Of a stretch of 13,959 bases of DNA, positions 1 to 7,424 are shown piece after piece. Numbering within the stretch: the first letter of the stretch is position 1; every line of letters begins with the position of its first letter. The stretch is from Chloroflexota bacterium (GTDB lineage Bacteria; Chloroflexota; Dehalococcoidia; SZUA-161): positions 1 through 13,959 of the forward strand of contig QIGA01000124.1 in assembly GCA_003229915.1 (NCBI GenBank), read 5' to 3'. The notes under the pieces were generated by a model. It had not been told where the DNA came from, ran no database searches, and worked only from the letters and a program-made list of their open reading frames with translations. Position numbers and translations under genes: made by a program.

Positions 1-2
1 GT

Positions 3-33
3 GGGAGGCTGCTCCATATCGGAGCAGCCTCCC
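3..33. terminator. Perfect 13-bp hairpin, possible intrinsic terminator
   Basis: The arms at 3-15 and 21-33 are perfectly complementary over 13 bases (GGGAGGCTGCTCC and its reverse complement) around a 5-base loop. A short T-rich tail (TTGCTTT) follows on the plus strand. It could end a transcript entering from the left, or act in both directions and end the minus-strand operon, whose last gene stops at 365. The minus-strand tail lies outside the window, so terminator activity in that direction cannot be judged. Confidence 0.5.
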
Positions 34-102
34 TTGCTTTAGTCGCAAGTGAATTCGGGATCGCCAAGTTTGCTTATCACTCTACCTGTTATTGCTTCTG
101 GG

Positions 103-120
103 TCCCCGCCTGCGCGGGGA
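103..120. repeat. REP-like palindrome with CCCCGC stem
   Basis: A 7-bp perfect stem (TCCCCGC / GCGGGGA) closes a 4-base CTGC loop, set in the context CTGGG-stem-TGACAT. This arrangement resembles the short extragenic REP palindromes of the 'CCCGC..GCGGG-ATGAC' type found in many bacterial genomes. Only one copy is seen in the window, so its repeat status is inferred from resemblance and not shown here. Confidence 0.5.
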
Positions 121-167
121 TGACATTAGGTCTGCACATCAAACGCCTTCTCTGCCATTCCTTATGA

Positions 168-195
168 GTAGGGGCGTTCAATTGAACGCCCCTAC
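168..195. repeat. Perfect 28-bp palindrome (GTAGGGGCG type)
   Basis: Positions 168-181 and 182-195 are exact reverse complements, beginning GTAGGGGCG and ending CGCCCCTAC with AATT at the centre. Palindromes with GTAGGGGC/GCCCCTAC ends are familiar as dispersed intergenic elements in several bacterial phyla. It is too perfect to be chance. It may be a MITE or REP-type element, or fold as a cruciform or RNA hairpin. There is no second copy in this window. Confidence 0.6.
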
Positions 196-257
196 ATGTT
201 TTGCCCCTTATCGGGCACAGCGCGTCTTACATCTACTTTGTCCCTGAGAGTTGTAGC

Positions 258-282
258 GTGGGTGTAACGAAGTGAAACCCAC
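258..282. repeat. GTGGGT / ACCCAC inverted repeat
   Basis: A 6-bp perfect stem (GTGGGT at 258-263, ACCCAC at 277-282) encloses a 13-base loop containing GTAACGAAGTGAA. It resembles the dispersed 'GTGGGT-TTC..-ACCCAC' intergenic repeats of several environmental bacteria. It is the fourth palindromic unit within 280 bases. No ORF here is convincing; the open frame starting at 272 is an antisense shadow of the crotonase gene. Confidence 0.4.
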
Positions 283-364
283 TATCTCCATTTGGAAGGT
301 GCATTCTATTGCCAGGGTACCCATCTGCCTGCTTATGCGCAGGAGTCAAGATGCGACAGGGGTT

Positions 365-1128
365 TTACTTGCCCTTCCAAACAGCCTTGCGACCCTCTTG
401 GAAGGCTCTGGGGCCCTCTTTGGCGTCCTCGGTGTCGAATATGATCTGGGAGAACAGTCTCTCGATGGAGTAGGCGGCATCGAGGGCAAGGCCTCTAAGC
501 GCAGATTCCTTTATCGCCTGAACAGCGAGTGGGCCATTTGAGCAGATCTTCTCGGCGTAGGCCATAGCAGCGGGCATTAGTTCGTTGTAAGGCACTACCT
601 TGTTGATGAGACCGATCTCGTAGGCTTCCTGGGCGGTGAACTGGTTGGCGGTGAGCAGCATCTCCATGGCGCGGCAATAGGGTAGTTGGCGAGGAAGCCG
701 CACTGTGGTGCCGCCGCCGGGGAAGAGAGCCCAGGTGGACTCCATTACAGCGAAGACGGCGGTCTCGGAGGCGACCCTGATATCGGTGCCCAAAAGCATC
801 TCCAGACCTCCGCCGAAGCAGTAGCCGTTGACCGCGGCGATGACGGGCTTCCAGAGATCGAAACCCCGGAGGACAGCATTGAGCGGCTTCGTGTCTGATT
901 GCAGGTCTCGGAGGTCGGCCTCGAGTATTTTGGGGAGAAAGGTCTTCAGATCACCGCCGACGGAGAAGGCTGTTTTACCGGCGCCAGTGATGATTGCTAC
1001 CCAGATATTGCGATCATCCCTGATATCCATCCAGGCATCGGAGAGCTTCTCCATCATCTCGTCATCCATGGCATTGAGATGGTAACGATGGCTATGTGGT
1101 CCTTTTTCTCGTAGATTACTGCTGACAT
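365..1128 (-). CDS. Enoyl-CoA hydratase/isomerase family (crotonase), frameshifted near the N-terminus
   Basis: This is a crotonase-fold protein expected to hydrate a trans-2-enoyl-CoA. The natural start is the ATG at 1128 behind AAGGAG (spacing 6), reading MSAVIYEKKDHIAIVTI, but this frame hits a stop at 1054. The rest of the protein continues in another frame from 1069 (MDDEMMEKL, 234 residues). By comparison with the other crotonase here (VTLNRPTSGNAF), about 16 bases encoding the NRP-type segment are missing between 1078 and 1077; restoring them gives about 259 residues, the usual family length. Numbering from the 1069 Met, the oxyanion-hole motifs (AFSVGGD, NGYCFGGGLEM) and both glutamates equivalent to rat crotonase Glu144 and Glu164 (E90, E110) are present. 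The body is intact, so this is either a recent pseudogene, an N-terminally shortened protein starting at 1069, or an assembly error. It is the last gene of the operon. Confidence 0.8.
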
Positions 1129-1159
1129 CTCGTTCTCCTTTTGGGGTTTGCTCAGCGAC

Positions 1160-1590
1160 CTATTTCCTGGTCGCTGGCTTGTACTTGGGCAGGTACCAAT
1201 CAGTATCTTCAATTTGCTCCCCCATACCAGTTCCAGTGGCATATCTATGTAGATATCCTCGTTCCGGCACTCCACTATGTTGCTGTGCATGCGGGGGCCT
1301 TCCTCAAGCTCGACAATGGCGACATTGTAGGGTATCTTGTCGGCAAATGAAGGATAGTATAGCTGGTGGAATATGGTCCAGGAATATACCTTGGCTTTTC
1401 CGCTTGCCTTGACCCATTGTCTATTCATACTCATACATTTTGGGCAGAGCACACTCGGTGGGAACCAGTAATGCCCACAAGCGTCACATTTGAGGATCAG
1501 AAGTTCGCGTCGCTTGCAACCATCCCAGAAGGGCTGCGAGTCTTCGGTTGGTGTGGGTACTGGTGGAGGAAACTTAGTTTCCACAATCAC
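1160..1590 (-). CDS. DUF35 Zn-ribbon/OB-fold protein, thiolase partner, C-terminus frameshifted
   Basis: This is the small acyl-CoA-associated Zn-ribbon plus OB-fold protein that partners SCP2-type thiolases. N-terminal residues include FWDGCKRREL, then a four-cysteine zinc ribbon (C35xxC38, C49xxC52), then an OB-fold stretch (GKAKVYSWTIFHQ, PYNVAIVELEEG). The uninterrupted frame runs on to 1054 and loses the family C-terminus. A -1 shift at the G run (complement of 1219-1223) gives EQIEDTDWYLPKYKPATRK and a stop at 1160-1162, about 143 residues, which is the expected ending. The start is GTG: at 1590 it overlaps the thiolase stop as GTGA, while GTG at 1584 sits 5 bases after AGGAGG and may be the true start. 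DUF35 proteins stabilise or complete the active site of their thiolase (for example BbsA, ChsH2-DUF35). A homopolymer sequencing error or programmed slippage are alternatives to a real mutation. Confidence 0.85.
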
Positions 1591-2753
1591 CTCCTCAGGA
1601 TAAGGGTGGAGTAGCTGAGAGTGGGGGGGTATTCATGGGGAGCACCACCGTACCCGGTGATGAAGGCGGTTTCAGCATCCTTCGCTTGTCTCTCGCCGCA
1701 CTCACCTCTTAGCTGGCGCACGCCCTCTACGATGTGGGCCATGCCAAAGGTATGGCCTTCGGAAAGCAGACCTCCGGCGGTATTGGAAGGGAGCTCACCT
1801 CCCAGCTCAAGCCTGCCATCCTCGACGAAGGGCCCGCCCTCTCCCATCTTGCAGAAGCCGTAGGCCTCCAGCTCTATGATGACGAGGATAGTGAAGCCAT
1901 CGTAAAACTGGCAGACATCTATGTCCTTGCGGGTCAGCCCAGCCATGTTAAAAGCCTGATCGGCCGCCTTGCCACCCTCCCAGCCTTTGACTTGGGGATC
2001 ACGCCAGGGGCTCATGAACTCTGCCGAGTGCGCCTGCCCCCAACCGCTGATGTAGACAGGGCGGTTCTTCATGTCCTTGGCCCTCTCTGCTGAGGTCACC
2101 ACCACCGCCCCACCGCCATCCGTTAGGAGGCAACAGTCGAACAAGCGCAGGGGCTCAACCACCCAGCGAGAATTCTGATGGTCCTCGAGGGTCATGGGTT
2201 TGCCATACATCTGGGCATTTGGATTCATATTGGCGTGTTTTCTGAAGGCAACCGCTACCGCTCCCAGTTGCTTGCTGGTGGTGCCGAAATCGTGCATATG
2301 TCTGCGAGCTATTTGAGCCTTAAATGGAATAGCGGCCAGATCGCCGTAGGGGAGGGTGAACTCGAGTCCTGGGGGCAAGCTGGGGGGCACATCCACGGGA
2401 TTGTTCTGCCATCCGTAGCAGCAAACAACAGTGTGGCACATGCCGGCATTGATTGCCATGGTGGCCATCTGCACCATCACGGTGGGAGTAGCGCCCCCGC
2501 ACTCCACGGCGGCCGTAAAATTCGATGAGATACCCAGGTACGCGGCTATCCTTGTCGCCCAGCCATGCCTTTCCCCTGCCTGTGTGGGCGCTACGACCAG
2601 GAGTCCATCTACGTCATCCTTGGTAAGCCCAGCGTCCTCGATGGCTCTTTTGCAGCCTTCGAGCGTGAAGCCTATACTGCTGACGCCTGGGGTTCTCCTG
2701 GCGAGTTTGGTGAGCCCAACCCCAGCTATAGCACATGTGTCTTTCGGGTTCAA
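1587..2753 (-). CDS. SCP2/lipid-transfer-protein type thiolase (thiolase or retro-aldolase)
   Basis: A 388-residue thiolase-superfamily protein of the SCP2-x/Ltp group. The nucleophile position is Cys85 (AAVECGGATP). Other landmarks are QFYDGFTI (Tyr284), SEGHTFG (His334), HIVEGVRQLRG and the terminal LILRR. The start codon is TTG at 2753, eight bases after a GGGGG ribosome site; no ATG nearby fits. It lies 42 bases after the amidohydrolase and overlaps the DUF35 gene start by four bases, so the two are translationally coupled and probably form a complex. Such pairs either thiolytically cleave 3-ketoacyl-CoAs (BbsB-BbsA of toluene degradation) or perform retro-aldol cleavage of steroid side chains (Ltp2-ChsH2). 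Retention of Cys85 and His334 leans towards thiolysis, but sequence alone does not decide. Confidence 0.85.
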   Translation of the reverse strand: MNPKDTCAIAGVGLTKLARRTPGVSSIGFTLEGCKRAIEDAGLTKDDVDGLLVVAPTQAGERHGWATRIAAYLGISSNFTAAVECGGATPTVMVQMATMAINAGMCHTVVCCYGWQNNPVDVPPSLPPGLEFTLPYGDLAAIPFKAQIARRHMHDFGTTSKQLGAVAVAFRKHANMNPNAQMYGKPMTLEDHQNSRWVVEPLRLFDCCLLTDGGGAVVVTSAERAKDMKNRPVYISGWGQAHSAEFMSPWRDPQVKGWEGGKAADQAFNMAGLTRKDIDVCQFYDGFTILVIIELEAYGFCKMGEGGPFVEDGRLELGGELPSNTAGGLLSEGHTFGMAHIVEGVRQLRGECGERQAKDAETAFITGYGGAPHEYPPTLSYSTLILRR

Positions 2754-2795
2754 TTTATCAACCCCCTTGGCACAGTTGAAGGAGAATCAGTCTTA

Positions 2796-3734
2796 TCAAC
2801 TGTTAAGAGATAGAATTCTGGCAGCATTATCTCCCAGTATTGCGGTGACCTCGGCCTCGGTGAAGGTCATCTCCTCGGGAGCGTTCTGTGGCAAATCCCT
2901 GATGAGGTCTACGTACTCCTTGGTAGACATGAGAGCAGCCACGAAGGGATTGTCGGTGCCGAATAGGACTCTATTTGCGCCGAGACGATCCAGGGCCTGC
3001 CTGAGCACCTGGCAGAATTTGCGGTAGTTGAACTTCGACACATCTTGCCAGGCCGAGATATCGGTCACTAGATTGTACTTCAAGCTAGCCAGATAGAAGA
3101 GTTGCTCATGCCAGCCAAAAGCCATGTGTCCGGCGGTCACCATGAGATTGGGGAAATCCTGCACCACATCATCGAGGTGTATCGGGTTGCCATACTTGGC
3201 GCGGAAGGGTGCTGGCCCCTGTTGTCCCGTATGGCATACCACTGGCACACCCAACTGTGAAGCCTTCTCTAACACCTTGTAGGTCGCGGGTTCGTTGACG
3301 AAGAACCCTGTCTGGGGATAGAGGTTCAGCCCTTTGAGTCCCCATTCTTTGATGGCGCGTTCTACCAACTCAACAGCGTTGGGCCTGCGAGGGTCAACAG
3401 TGGCGAAAGCTATTATTCTGTCGGGATATTTGCTTTGAAAATCTGCATATGCCTTAAGTTGAACTTCGATAGGTCCTTTGGGTTCCCCGTATAGAAGCCA
3501 GTAGTCCATCGCCAGCAGTACCGTCTTGTCGATTCCTCCCGCATCCATGTCGCGGATGAGTGCCTCTCCCTTGGGATCCCACAGTGAGGGAATCAAGCTC
3601 TCCCTTATGGTCTCCATGGGCATCTCCATCCCCAACGCTTTCATCCCGTTGAGGTACATGTTAGTGACTGTTTGCCACCATCCCTCAGGGTACCACTCCT
3701 CGGCTACAAGGTGATAATGGGCATCGATAATCAT
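2796..3734 (-). CDS. Amidohydrolase 2 family metal-dependent hydrolase/decarboxylase
   Basis: A TIM-barrel amidohydrolase of the ACMSD-like (amidohydrolase 2) group, 312 residues from the ATG at 3734. That start is preferred because AAAGGAGGAGGG lies directly upstream and the HxH motif follows at once (MIIDAHYHL, H6 and H8); the longer frame adds ten unlikely residues. Other metal-site residues are H168 (VVCHTG), H203 (TAGHMAFGW) and D261 (FGTDNPF), so the site looks complete. Family members decarboxylate (ACMSD, gamma-resorcylate decarboxylase), hydrolyse lactones or hydrate. Here it sits inside a beta-oxidation operon, 48 bases after a dehydrogenase and 42 before the thiolase, so it probably acts on a pathway intermediate, such as ring opening, decarboxylation or ester/lactone hydrolysis. 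The exact reaction is not recognisable. Confidence 0.85.
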   Translation of the reverse strand: MIIDAHYHLVAEEWYPEGWWQTVTNMYLNGMKALGMEMPMETIRESLIPSLWDPKGEALIRDMDAGGIDKTVLLAMDYWLLYGEPKGPIEVQLKAYADFQSKYPDRIIAFATVDPRRPNAVELVERAIKEWGLKGLNLYPQTGFFVNEPATYKVLEKASQLGVPVVCHTGQQGPAPFRAKYGNPIHLDDVVQDFPNLMVTAGHMAFGWHEQLFYLASLKYNLVTDISAWQDVSKFNYRKFCQVLRQALDRLGANRVLFGTDNPFVAALMSTKEYVDLIRDLPQNAPEEMTFTEAEVTAILGDNAARILSLNS

Positions 3735-3782
3735 TTCCCTCCTCCTTTCTCCGGTCGGATCCATAAATTTTGGATCTGTGAC

Positions 3783-4946
3783 TCAGGGTCTTGGTAGGCC
3801 CAGGCCGGCGATGGCAATGAGAATCCTCTCGATCTCATTGCTGCCACCGCCTACAGCTTGCATTAAGGAAAACTTATACTCCCATCCTGCGTATCCATCA
3901 AAGGGGGCTCGTGATCCTCTGCCCAAGGGGCCATAGAGGCCGAGAATCTGCATTGCCGTGTTGGCTAGGCGCTGCTCCAATTCGCTGGTGAATATCTTGG
4001 TCATAGATGCCTCGGCGAAGGGGATGACTTCTTTCCCCAGTATCCAGGCCACTCGATAGGCGAATAAACGGCCGATCTCAAGGTCTGTTGCCAGTTGAGC
4101 CAGCCTCTGGCGAACGATCGGGTCCTTGCTGAGAGGCTTCCCATTGCGATATGTGTTTTTGGCATACTCTACTAACTCTCCGAAGAACCGCCGATGTTGG
4201 GCAACCACGCCTCCCATGAAGACTCTCTCATGGTCCAAGGCCACGGTGAGGTAGTGCCAGCCTTGGTTTAGCTCCCCGACGACGGCATTTTTGGGAACAC
4301 GAACGTTCTCAAAGAATACTTCATATAGCGAGTAGTCCCACATGGTCTCCAGTGGCCGCACTGTAATACCAGGGGTCTTCATGTCAACGATGAACATACT
4401 TATTCCCCTGTGCTTCTTGGGTGCGTTGGGATCGGTCCTGACCGTCATCCAGGCGTAGTCGGCCTGACCAGCGAAGCTGGTAAACATTTTCTGGCCATTG
4501 ATGATAAAGTCGTCGCCTTCGGGTACTGCCGTGGTCTGGCAATTGGCCAGGTCGGAACCGGCATTCGGCTCGGTGTAGCCCAGGCAAAATGTTATTTCAC
4601 CCCTTAGAATCCTCGGCAGGTACTCTCTCTTCTGCTCCTCGCTCCCAACGCGGATGAGGGTAGGCCCCACCATATTCTGAGCCAGGATGTGGCTGCCGCT
4701 AGGTGCCCCGTAGTACATAGTCTCTTCGCTGTAAATGAGCTGTTCGGTATAAGGCCGTCCGAGACCACCATACTCTGTGGGCCACCCCACGCCCAGCCAA
4801 CCTTTCTCTGCCAGCTTGCGAGTAAAATCCTTGCTGATTGCTTCTCCTGGAGTCGTCCACGTACGCACGGTTCCCAGCTCTTGACGCAGGAATTCACGAA
4901 TTTCCTGTCTGCCTGCTTCCTCTTGTTCAGTAAACCCGAAATCCAT
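3783..4946 (-). CDS. Acyl-CoA dehydrogenase, catalytic-type subunit of an adjacent pair
   Basis: An FAD-dependent acyl-CoA dehydrogenase, 387 residues from the ATG at 4946. The site is chosen because GAGAGGAAGG lies just upstream and MDFGFTEQEE is the usual beginning; the open frame reaches back to 5003. The signature TEPNAGSDLA (about 125-134), NGQKMFTS, the RGISMFIVDM region and the C-terminal GGGSNEIERILI are all present. Glu240 (ALDHERVFM) occupies the helix-G position used as catalytic base in isovaleryl- and long-chain-type dehydrogenases; the C-terminal position used by medium-chain enzymes is Gly here, as usual for this subgroup. It starts 34 bases after the stop of a sister dehydrogenase that lacks this Glu, which suggests an alpha2beta2 enzyme like the ChsE4-ChsE5 type. 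Electrons would go to ETF, encoded elsewhere. Confidence 0.92.
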   Translation of the reverse strand: MDFGFTEQEEAGRQEIREFLRQELGTVRTWTTPGEAISKDFTRKLAEKGWLGVGWPTEYGGLGRPYTEQLIYSEETMYYGAPSGSHILAQNMVGPTLIRVGSEEQKREYLPRILRGEITFCLGYTEPNAGSDLANCQTTAVPEGDDFIINGQKMFTSFAGQADYAWMTVRTDPNAPKKHRGISMFIVDMKTPGITVRPLETMWDYSLYEVFFENVRVPKNAVVGELNQGWHYLTVALDHERVFMGGVVAQHRRFFGELVEYAKNTYRNGKPLSKDPIVRQRLAQLATDLEIGRLFAYRVAWILGKEVIPFAEASMTKIFTSELEQRLANTAMQILGLYGPLGRGSRAPFDGYAGWEYKFSLMQAVGGGSNEIERILIAIAGLGLPRP

Positions 4947-4980
4947 CGTACCTTCCTCTCGCTGGCGTTGGGAATAGCGA

Positions 4981-6114
4981 TTATAGCCCCATTTGCTGGG
5001 CAACCAGTTCCTTTTGGAAATCGGTGTCGCCGAAAGCGAGTTCTGCCGCTTTGGCTCTGCGGTAGTAGAGGCCTACGTCATGGTCCCTGGTGAGGCCGAT
5101 AGCCCCATGACACTGGATAGCCCTTTCTGTGACGAACTTATAGGCCTGATTGATCCAGCCCTTGGCCATAGCTATCTCCTTGGCTACGGGAAGGCCCTCT
5201 CCCAGGTCCCAGGCAACCTTATAGAGGAGGTTTCGGCTGGTGGCAACGTTTGTCCACATATTGGCACAGTAGTGCTGAATTACCTGGAAGCTGCCGATGG
5301 GTTTGCCGTATTGCACTCGCTCCTTGACATAATCTAAGGTCATGTCCAGAACGGCTTCAGATCCACCGACCATCTCAGCGCATTTGGCCATTATGGCATG
5401 CTCTAGAGCTCTGGTAACGATGCGCCACCCTTTGTCCAGTTCGCCCAGCATGTTTTCTTTGGGCACACTGACATTTTCCAGGACGACCTCGCAGAGCTTA
5501 TCGTCGGCCATGGTGGGTATGACCTGACACTTGATTCCGGGACTCTTGGAATCTACCAGGAAGAGGCTGATGCCTTCCTCAGGAGAGGCTCCCTCCTGGG
5601 TCCTCGTAACGCAAATCATGTAATCGGCGATATGGGCGTTTTCCACGAAGAGTTTGGTACCATTGATCACGAAGTTATTGTCCTGGGCCACGGCTTTTGT
5701 CTCCACTCCAGATGCATCGTATCTGGCGTTGGGCTCATACAAGGCCATGGTGAGGATCATTTCTCCGCTGGCTATCTCCGGCAGAAATCGTTTCTTCTGC
5801 TCCTCTGTGCCCGCAGAGAGGATGGGCAAACTGCCTAGAACCACGGAGCAGAAAAATGGACCTGGGACTATATTGCGCCCCATCTCCTGAAGCAGAATGA
5901 TGAGGTCCATAAACCCCATATCCATGCCGCCGTGCTCCTCCGGGAGCACCAGCCCCATCCATCCCAGTTCCGCCATCTTGCGCCACAGCTCAGGTGAGTA
6001 GCCTTTCTCGTCCTCCTCGAGCTCACGAACCAGGGTCTTGGGACATTCCTTGGTCAGGAAATCCCGCGCCATTGTTCGCAACATTTCCTGTTCTTCTGTC
6101 AGGTCGAGGTCCAT
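4981..6114 (-). CDS. Acyl-CoA dehydrogenase family protein, probable non-catalytic partner subunit
   Basis: A 377-residue acyl-CoA dehydrogenase-fold protein. The ATG at 6114 follows AAGGAGA with 6-base spacing. The N-terminal helical domain (MDLDLTEEQEMLRTMARDF), the beta domain (NGTKLFVENA, GISLFLVDSK) and the C-terminal helical domain ending HGAIGLTRDHDVGLYYRRAKA are complete. Two catalytic-base positions are lost: helix G reads RALEHAIMAK with Ala240 where the sisters have Glu, and the medium-chain Glu position is Phe361 (AFGDTDF). The signature EPNAGSD is altered to EPNARYD. These features fit the non-catalytic half of heterotetrameric acyl-CoA dehydrogenases known from steroid degradation. 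Its natural partner is the next gene; the third dehydrogenase (7425-8621) is a second candidate. It begins 21 bases after the thiolase stop. Confidence 0.9.
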   Translation of the reverse strand: MDLDLTEEQEMLRTMARDFLTKECPKTLVRELEEDEKGYSPELWRKMAELGWMGLVLPEEHGGMDMGFMDLIILLQEMGRNIVPGPFFCSVVLGSLPILSAGTEEQKKRFLPEIASGEMILTMALYEPNARYDASGVETKAVAQDNNFVINGTKLFVENAHIADYMICVTRTQEGASPEEGISLFLVDSKSPGIKCQVIPTMADDKLCEVVLENVSVPKENMLGELDKGWRIVTRALEHAIMAKCAEMVGGSEAVLDMTLDYVKERVQYGKPIGSFQVIQHYCANMWTNVATSRNLLYKVAWDLGEGLPVAKEIAMAKGWINQAYKFVTERAIQCHGAIGLTRDHDVGLYYRRAKAAELAFGDTDFQKELVAQQMGL

Positions 6115-6135
6115 AGCGATCTCCTTCTACAAGAT

Positions 6136-7395
6136 TCAACTGAGCCAGGCGCGGTGTCCGTCCCAGTACTCTTCCCGTTCCACAAGCATGGCTGTACCTT
6201 GCCCAAAACCACCACATATAGCTGCGCAGCCATATCGGGAGCCCCGCCGGTTCATCTCATGAGCCAGCGTTCCCACCATCCGTATCCCGCTCGCTCCTAT
6301 AGGATGGCCAATGCAGCAGGCATCGCCGTTGACATTCATTTTCTCGGGGTCTATGCCCATTACCTTTATCTGCGTCAACGGCGCTACGGCAAAGGCTGCG
6401 TTTGACTCCCACAGGTCAATGTCACCTGGCTTGAGGCCTGCTCTTTCCATAGCTTTCTGGGCTGCCAGTGTAGCGCTGTATCCCATTATGGCAGGATCGC
6501 ACCCGACCCAGGCAATAGACCTCACGGTTACCATCGGTACCAATCCAAGCTCCCTGGCCTTTTCCCTTGGCATAAACACCCCCGCTCCAGCGGCGTCAGA
6601 CTGTTTGGATGAGCTGGCGGCGGTGACTGTCCCGTTCTCCTTGTAGATGGTTGCCAAACTGCTTATTTTCTCAAGGGTTGAATCGGGTCTGATGTCCTCG
6701 TCATAGTCAACAATCTTTACAGTCCCGTCGGGGAACTTACCCTCCATGGGTATAATTTCATGTTTGAATTTACCTTCTCTCTGGGCTGCAGCAGCCCGCA
6801 TGTTGCTCTGCCATGCCCAATAGTCCTGCTCTTCTCGGGATACCCCAAACTTCTCAGCCATATTCTCGGCGGTTATCCCCATGCCTATCAGGGCATTTGG
6901 GTCAACTATTTGCCACAGCTTGGGATTTGGCTGGCCGCGCGAAGCTGCTCCGGTGGCTATCGCATCCTCCATCAGCTTCTCTATATCCGTGTCGAAGGTC
7001 CAGAGAGGGATGGGGAAATGGGAGCAACTCTCGAAGCCTCCAGAGATAACGATATCCTCGTTGCCTAGCTGAATGGCCATGACTCCGAAATGGGCACCGG
7101 CCATACTGGATGTGCATGCGCGATCAACACTGAGGCCGCGAGTCTCAAAAGGGCAGGTCAACAGAGACACAGTTCTGCCGGGGTTTGCCTGTTCTCCTGT
7201 CAGGTTAGGCGAGCCCATAGTGATCTCGTCGATCATGCTTTTATCGAGCCTTGTCCGGTCCAGCAGCTTCTCAACGACGGAAGCTGCCAGGTCATCTCCG
7301 CGCATGTGGGAGAAGAAGCCCGGTTTCTTCGAGCCCCCGCTCCCATGAGGGGTTCGCGCATAGTCCACCATCACTACTTCCCGTGTTTCAGTCAT
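6136..7395 (-). CDS. Thiolase (acetyl-CoA C-acyltransferase type), with divergent NxAF motif
   Basis: A 419-residue degradative thiolase that would release acetyl- or propionyl-CoA from a 3-ketoacyl-CoA. The ATG at 7395 follows AGGAGG with 8-base spacing. Catalytic landmarks: nucleophile Cys94 (DRACTSSM), His364 (CIGHPIGASG) and Cys394 (CAAICGGFGQG). The usual NEAF motif reads NAAF (N332, A333), and the GTVTAGN-type stretch reads GTVTAASSSKQSDAAG; both are departures from the FadA/AtoB consensus. The key Asn is kept, so activity is plausible, perhaps on a bulky substrate. It lies 29 bases after the upstream dehydrogenase and 21 before the next, consistent with a single transcript. Confidence 0.92.
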   Translation of the reverse strand: MTETREVVMVDYARTPHGSGGSKKPGFFSHMRGDDLAASVVEKLLDRTRLDKSMIDEITMGSPNLTGEQANPGRTVSLLTCPFETRGLSVDRACTSSMAGAHFGVMAIQLGNEDIVISGGFESCSHFPIPLWTFDTDIEKLMEDAIATGAASRGQPNPKLWQIVDPNALIGMGITAENMAEKFGVSREEQDYWAWQSNMRAAAAQREGKFKHEIIPMEGKFPDGTVKIVDYDEDIRPDSTLEKISSLATIYKENGTVTAASSSKQSDAAGAGVFMPREKARELGLVPMVTVRSIAWVGCDPAIMGYSATLAAQKAMERAGLKPGDIDLWESNAAFAVAPLTQIKVMGIDPEKMNVNGDACCIGHPIGASGIRMVGTLAHEMNRRGSRYGCAAICGGFGQGTAMLVEREEYWDGHRAWLS

Positions 7396-7424
7396 TTCGG
7401 TTTCCTCCTAAAATGGTTGTTCTA

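Larger units (their letters stand above)
1..364. other. Gene-free region downstream of the operon
   Basis: No credible coding region is seen on either strand. The stretch is occupied by four hairpin-forming palindromes (3-33, 103-120, 168-195, 258-282) and a weaker CCTGC/GCAGG pair near 329-344. It lies 3' of the last minus-strand gene and is best read as an intergenic repeat landing zone that may also provide transcript 3'-end structure. Confidence 0.6.

Noticed and set aside
1..364. A CRISPR array, because of several palindromes in a row
   Set aside because: The palindromes differ from one another and spacing is irregular; there are no direct repeats with spacers and no cas gene.
272..541. 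An 89-codon plus-strand frame beginning in the left intergenic region
   Set aside because: Most of it is antisense to the crotonase C-terminus, and its start lies inside the GTGGGT/ACCCAC repeat without a ribosome site.
1054..1590. A natural DUF35-crotonase N-terminal fusion protein of 178 residues
   Set aside because: The tail before MSAVIYEKK does not resemble a linker or domain, while the shifted frame gives a typical DUF35 end; the fusion is best explained as a consequence of the frame break.
2431..3027. A 198-codon plus-strand frame
   Set aside because: It lies antisense to the SCP2-type thiolase and the amidohydrolase, both with clear motifs; its sequence is low-complexity and matches no family I know.
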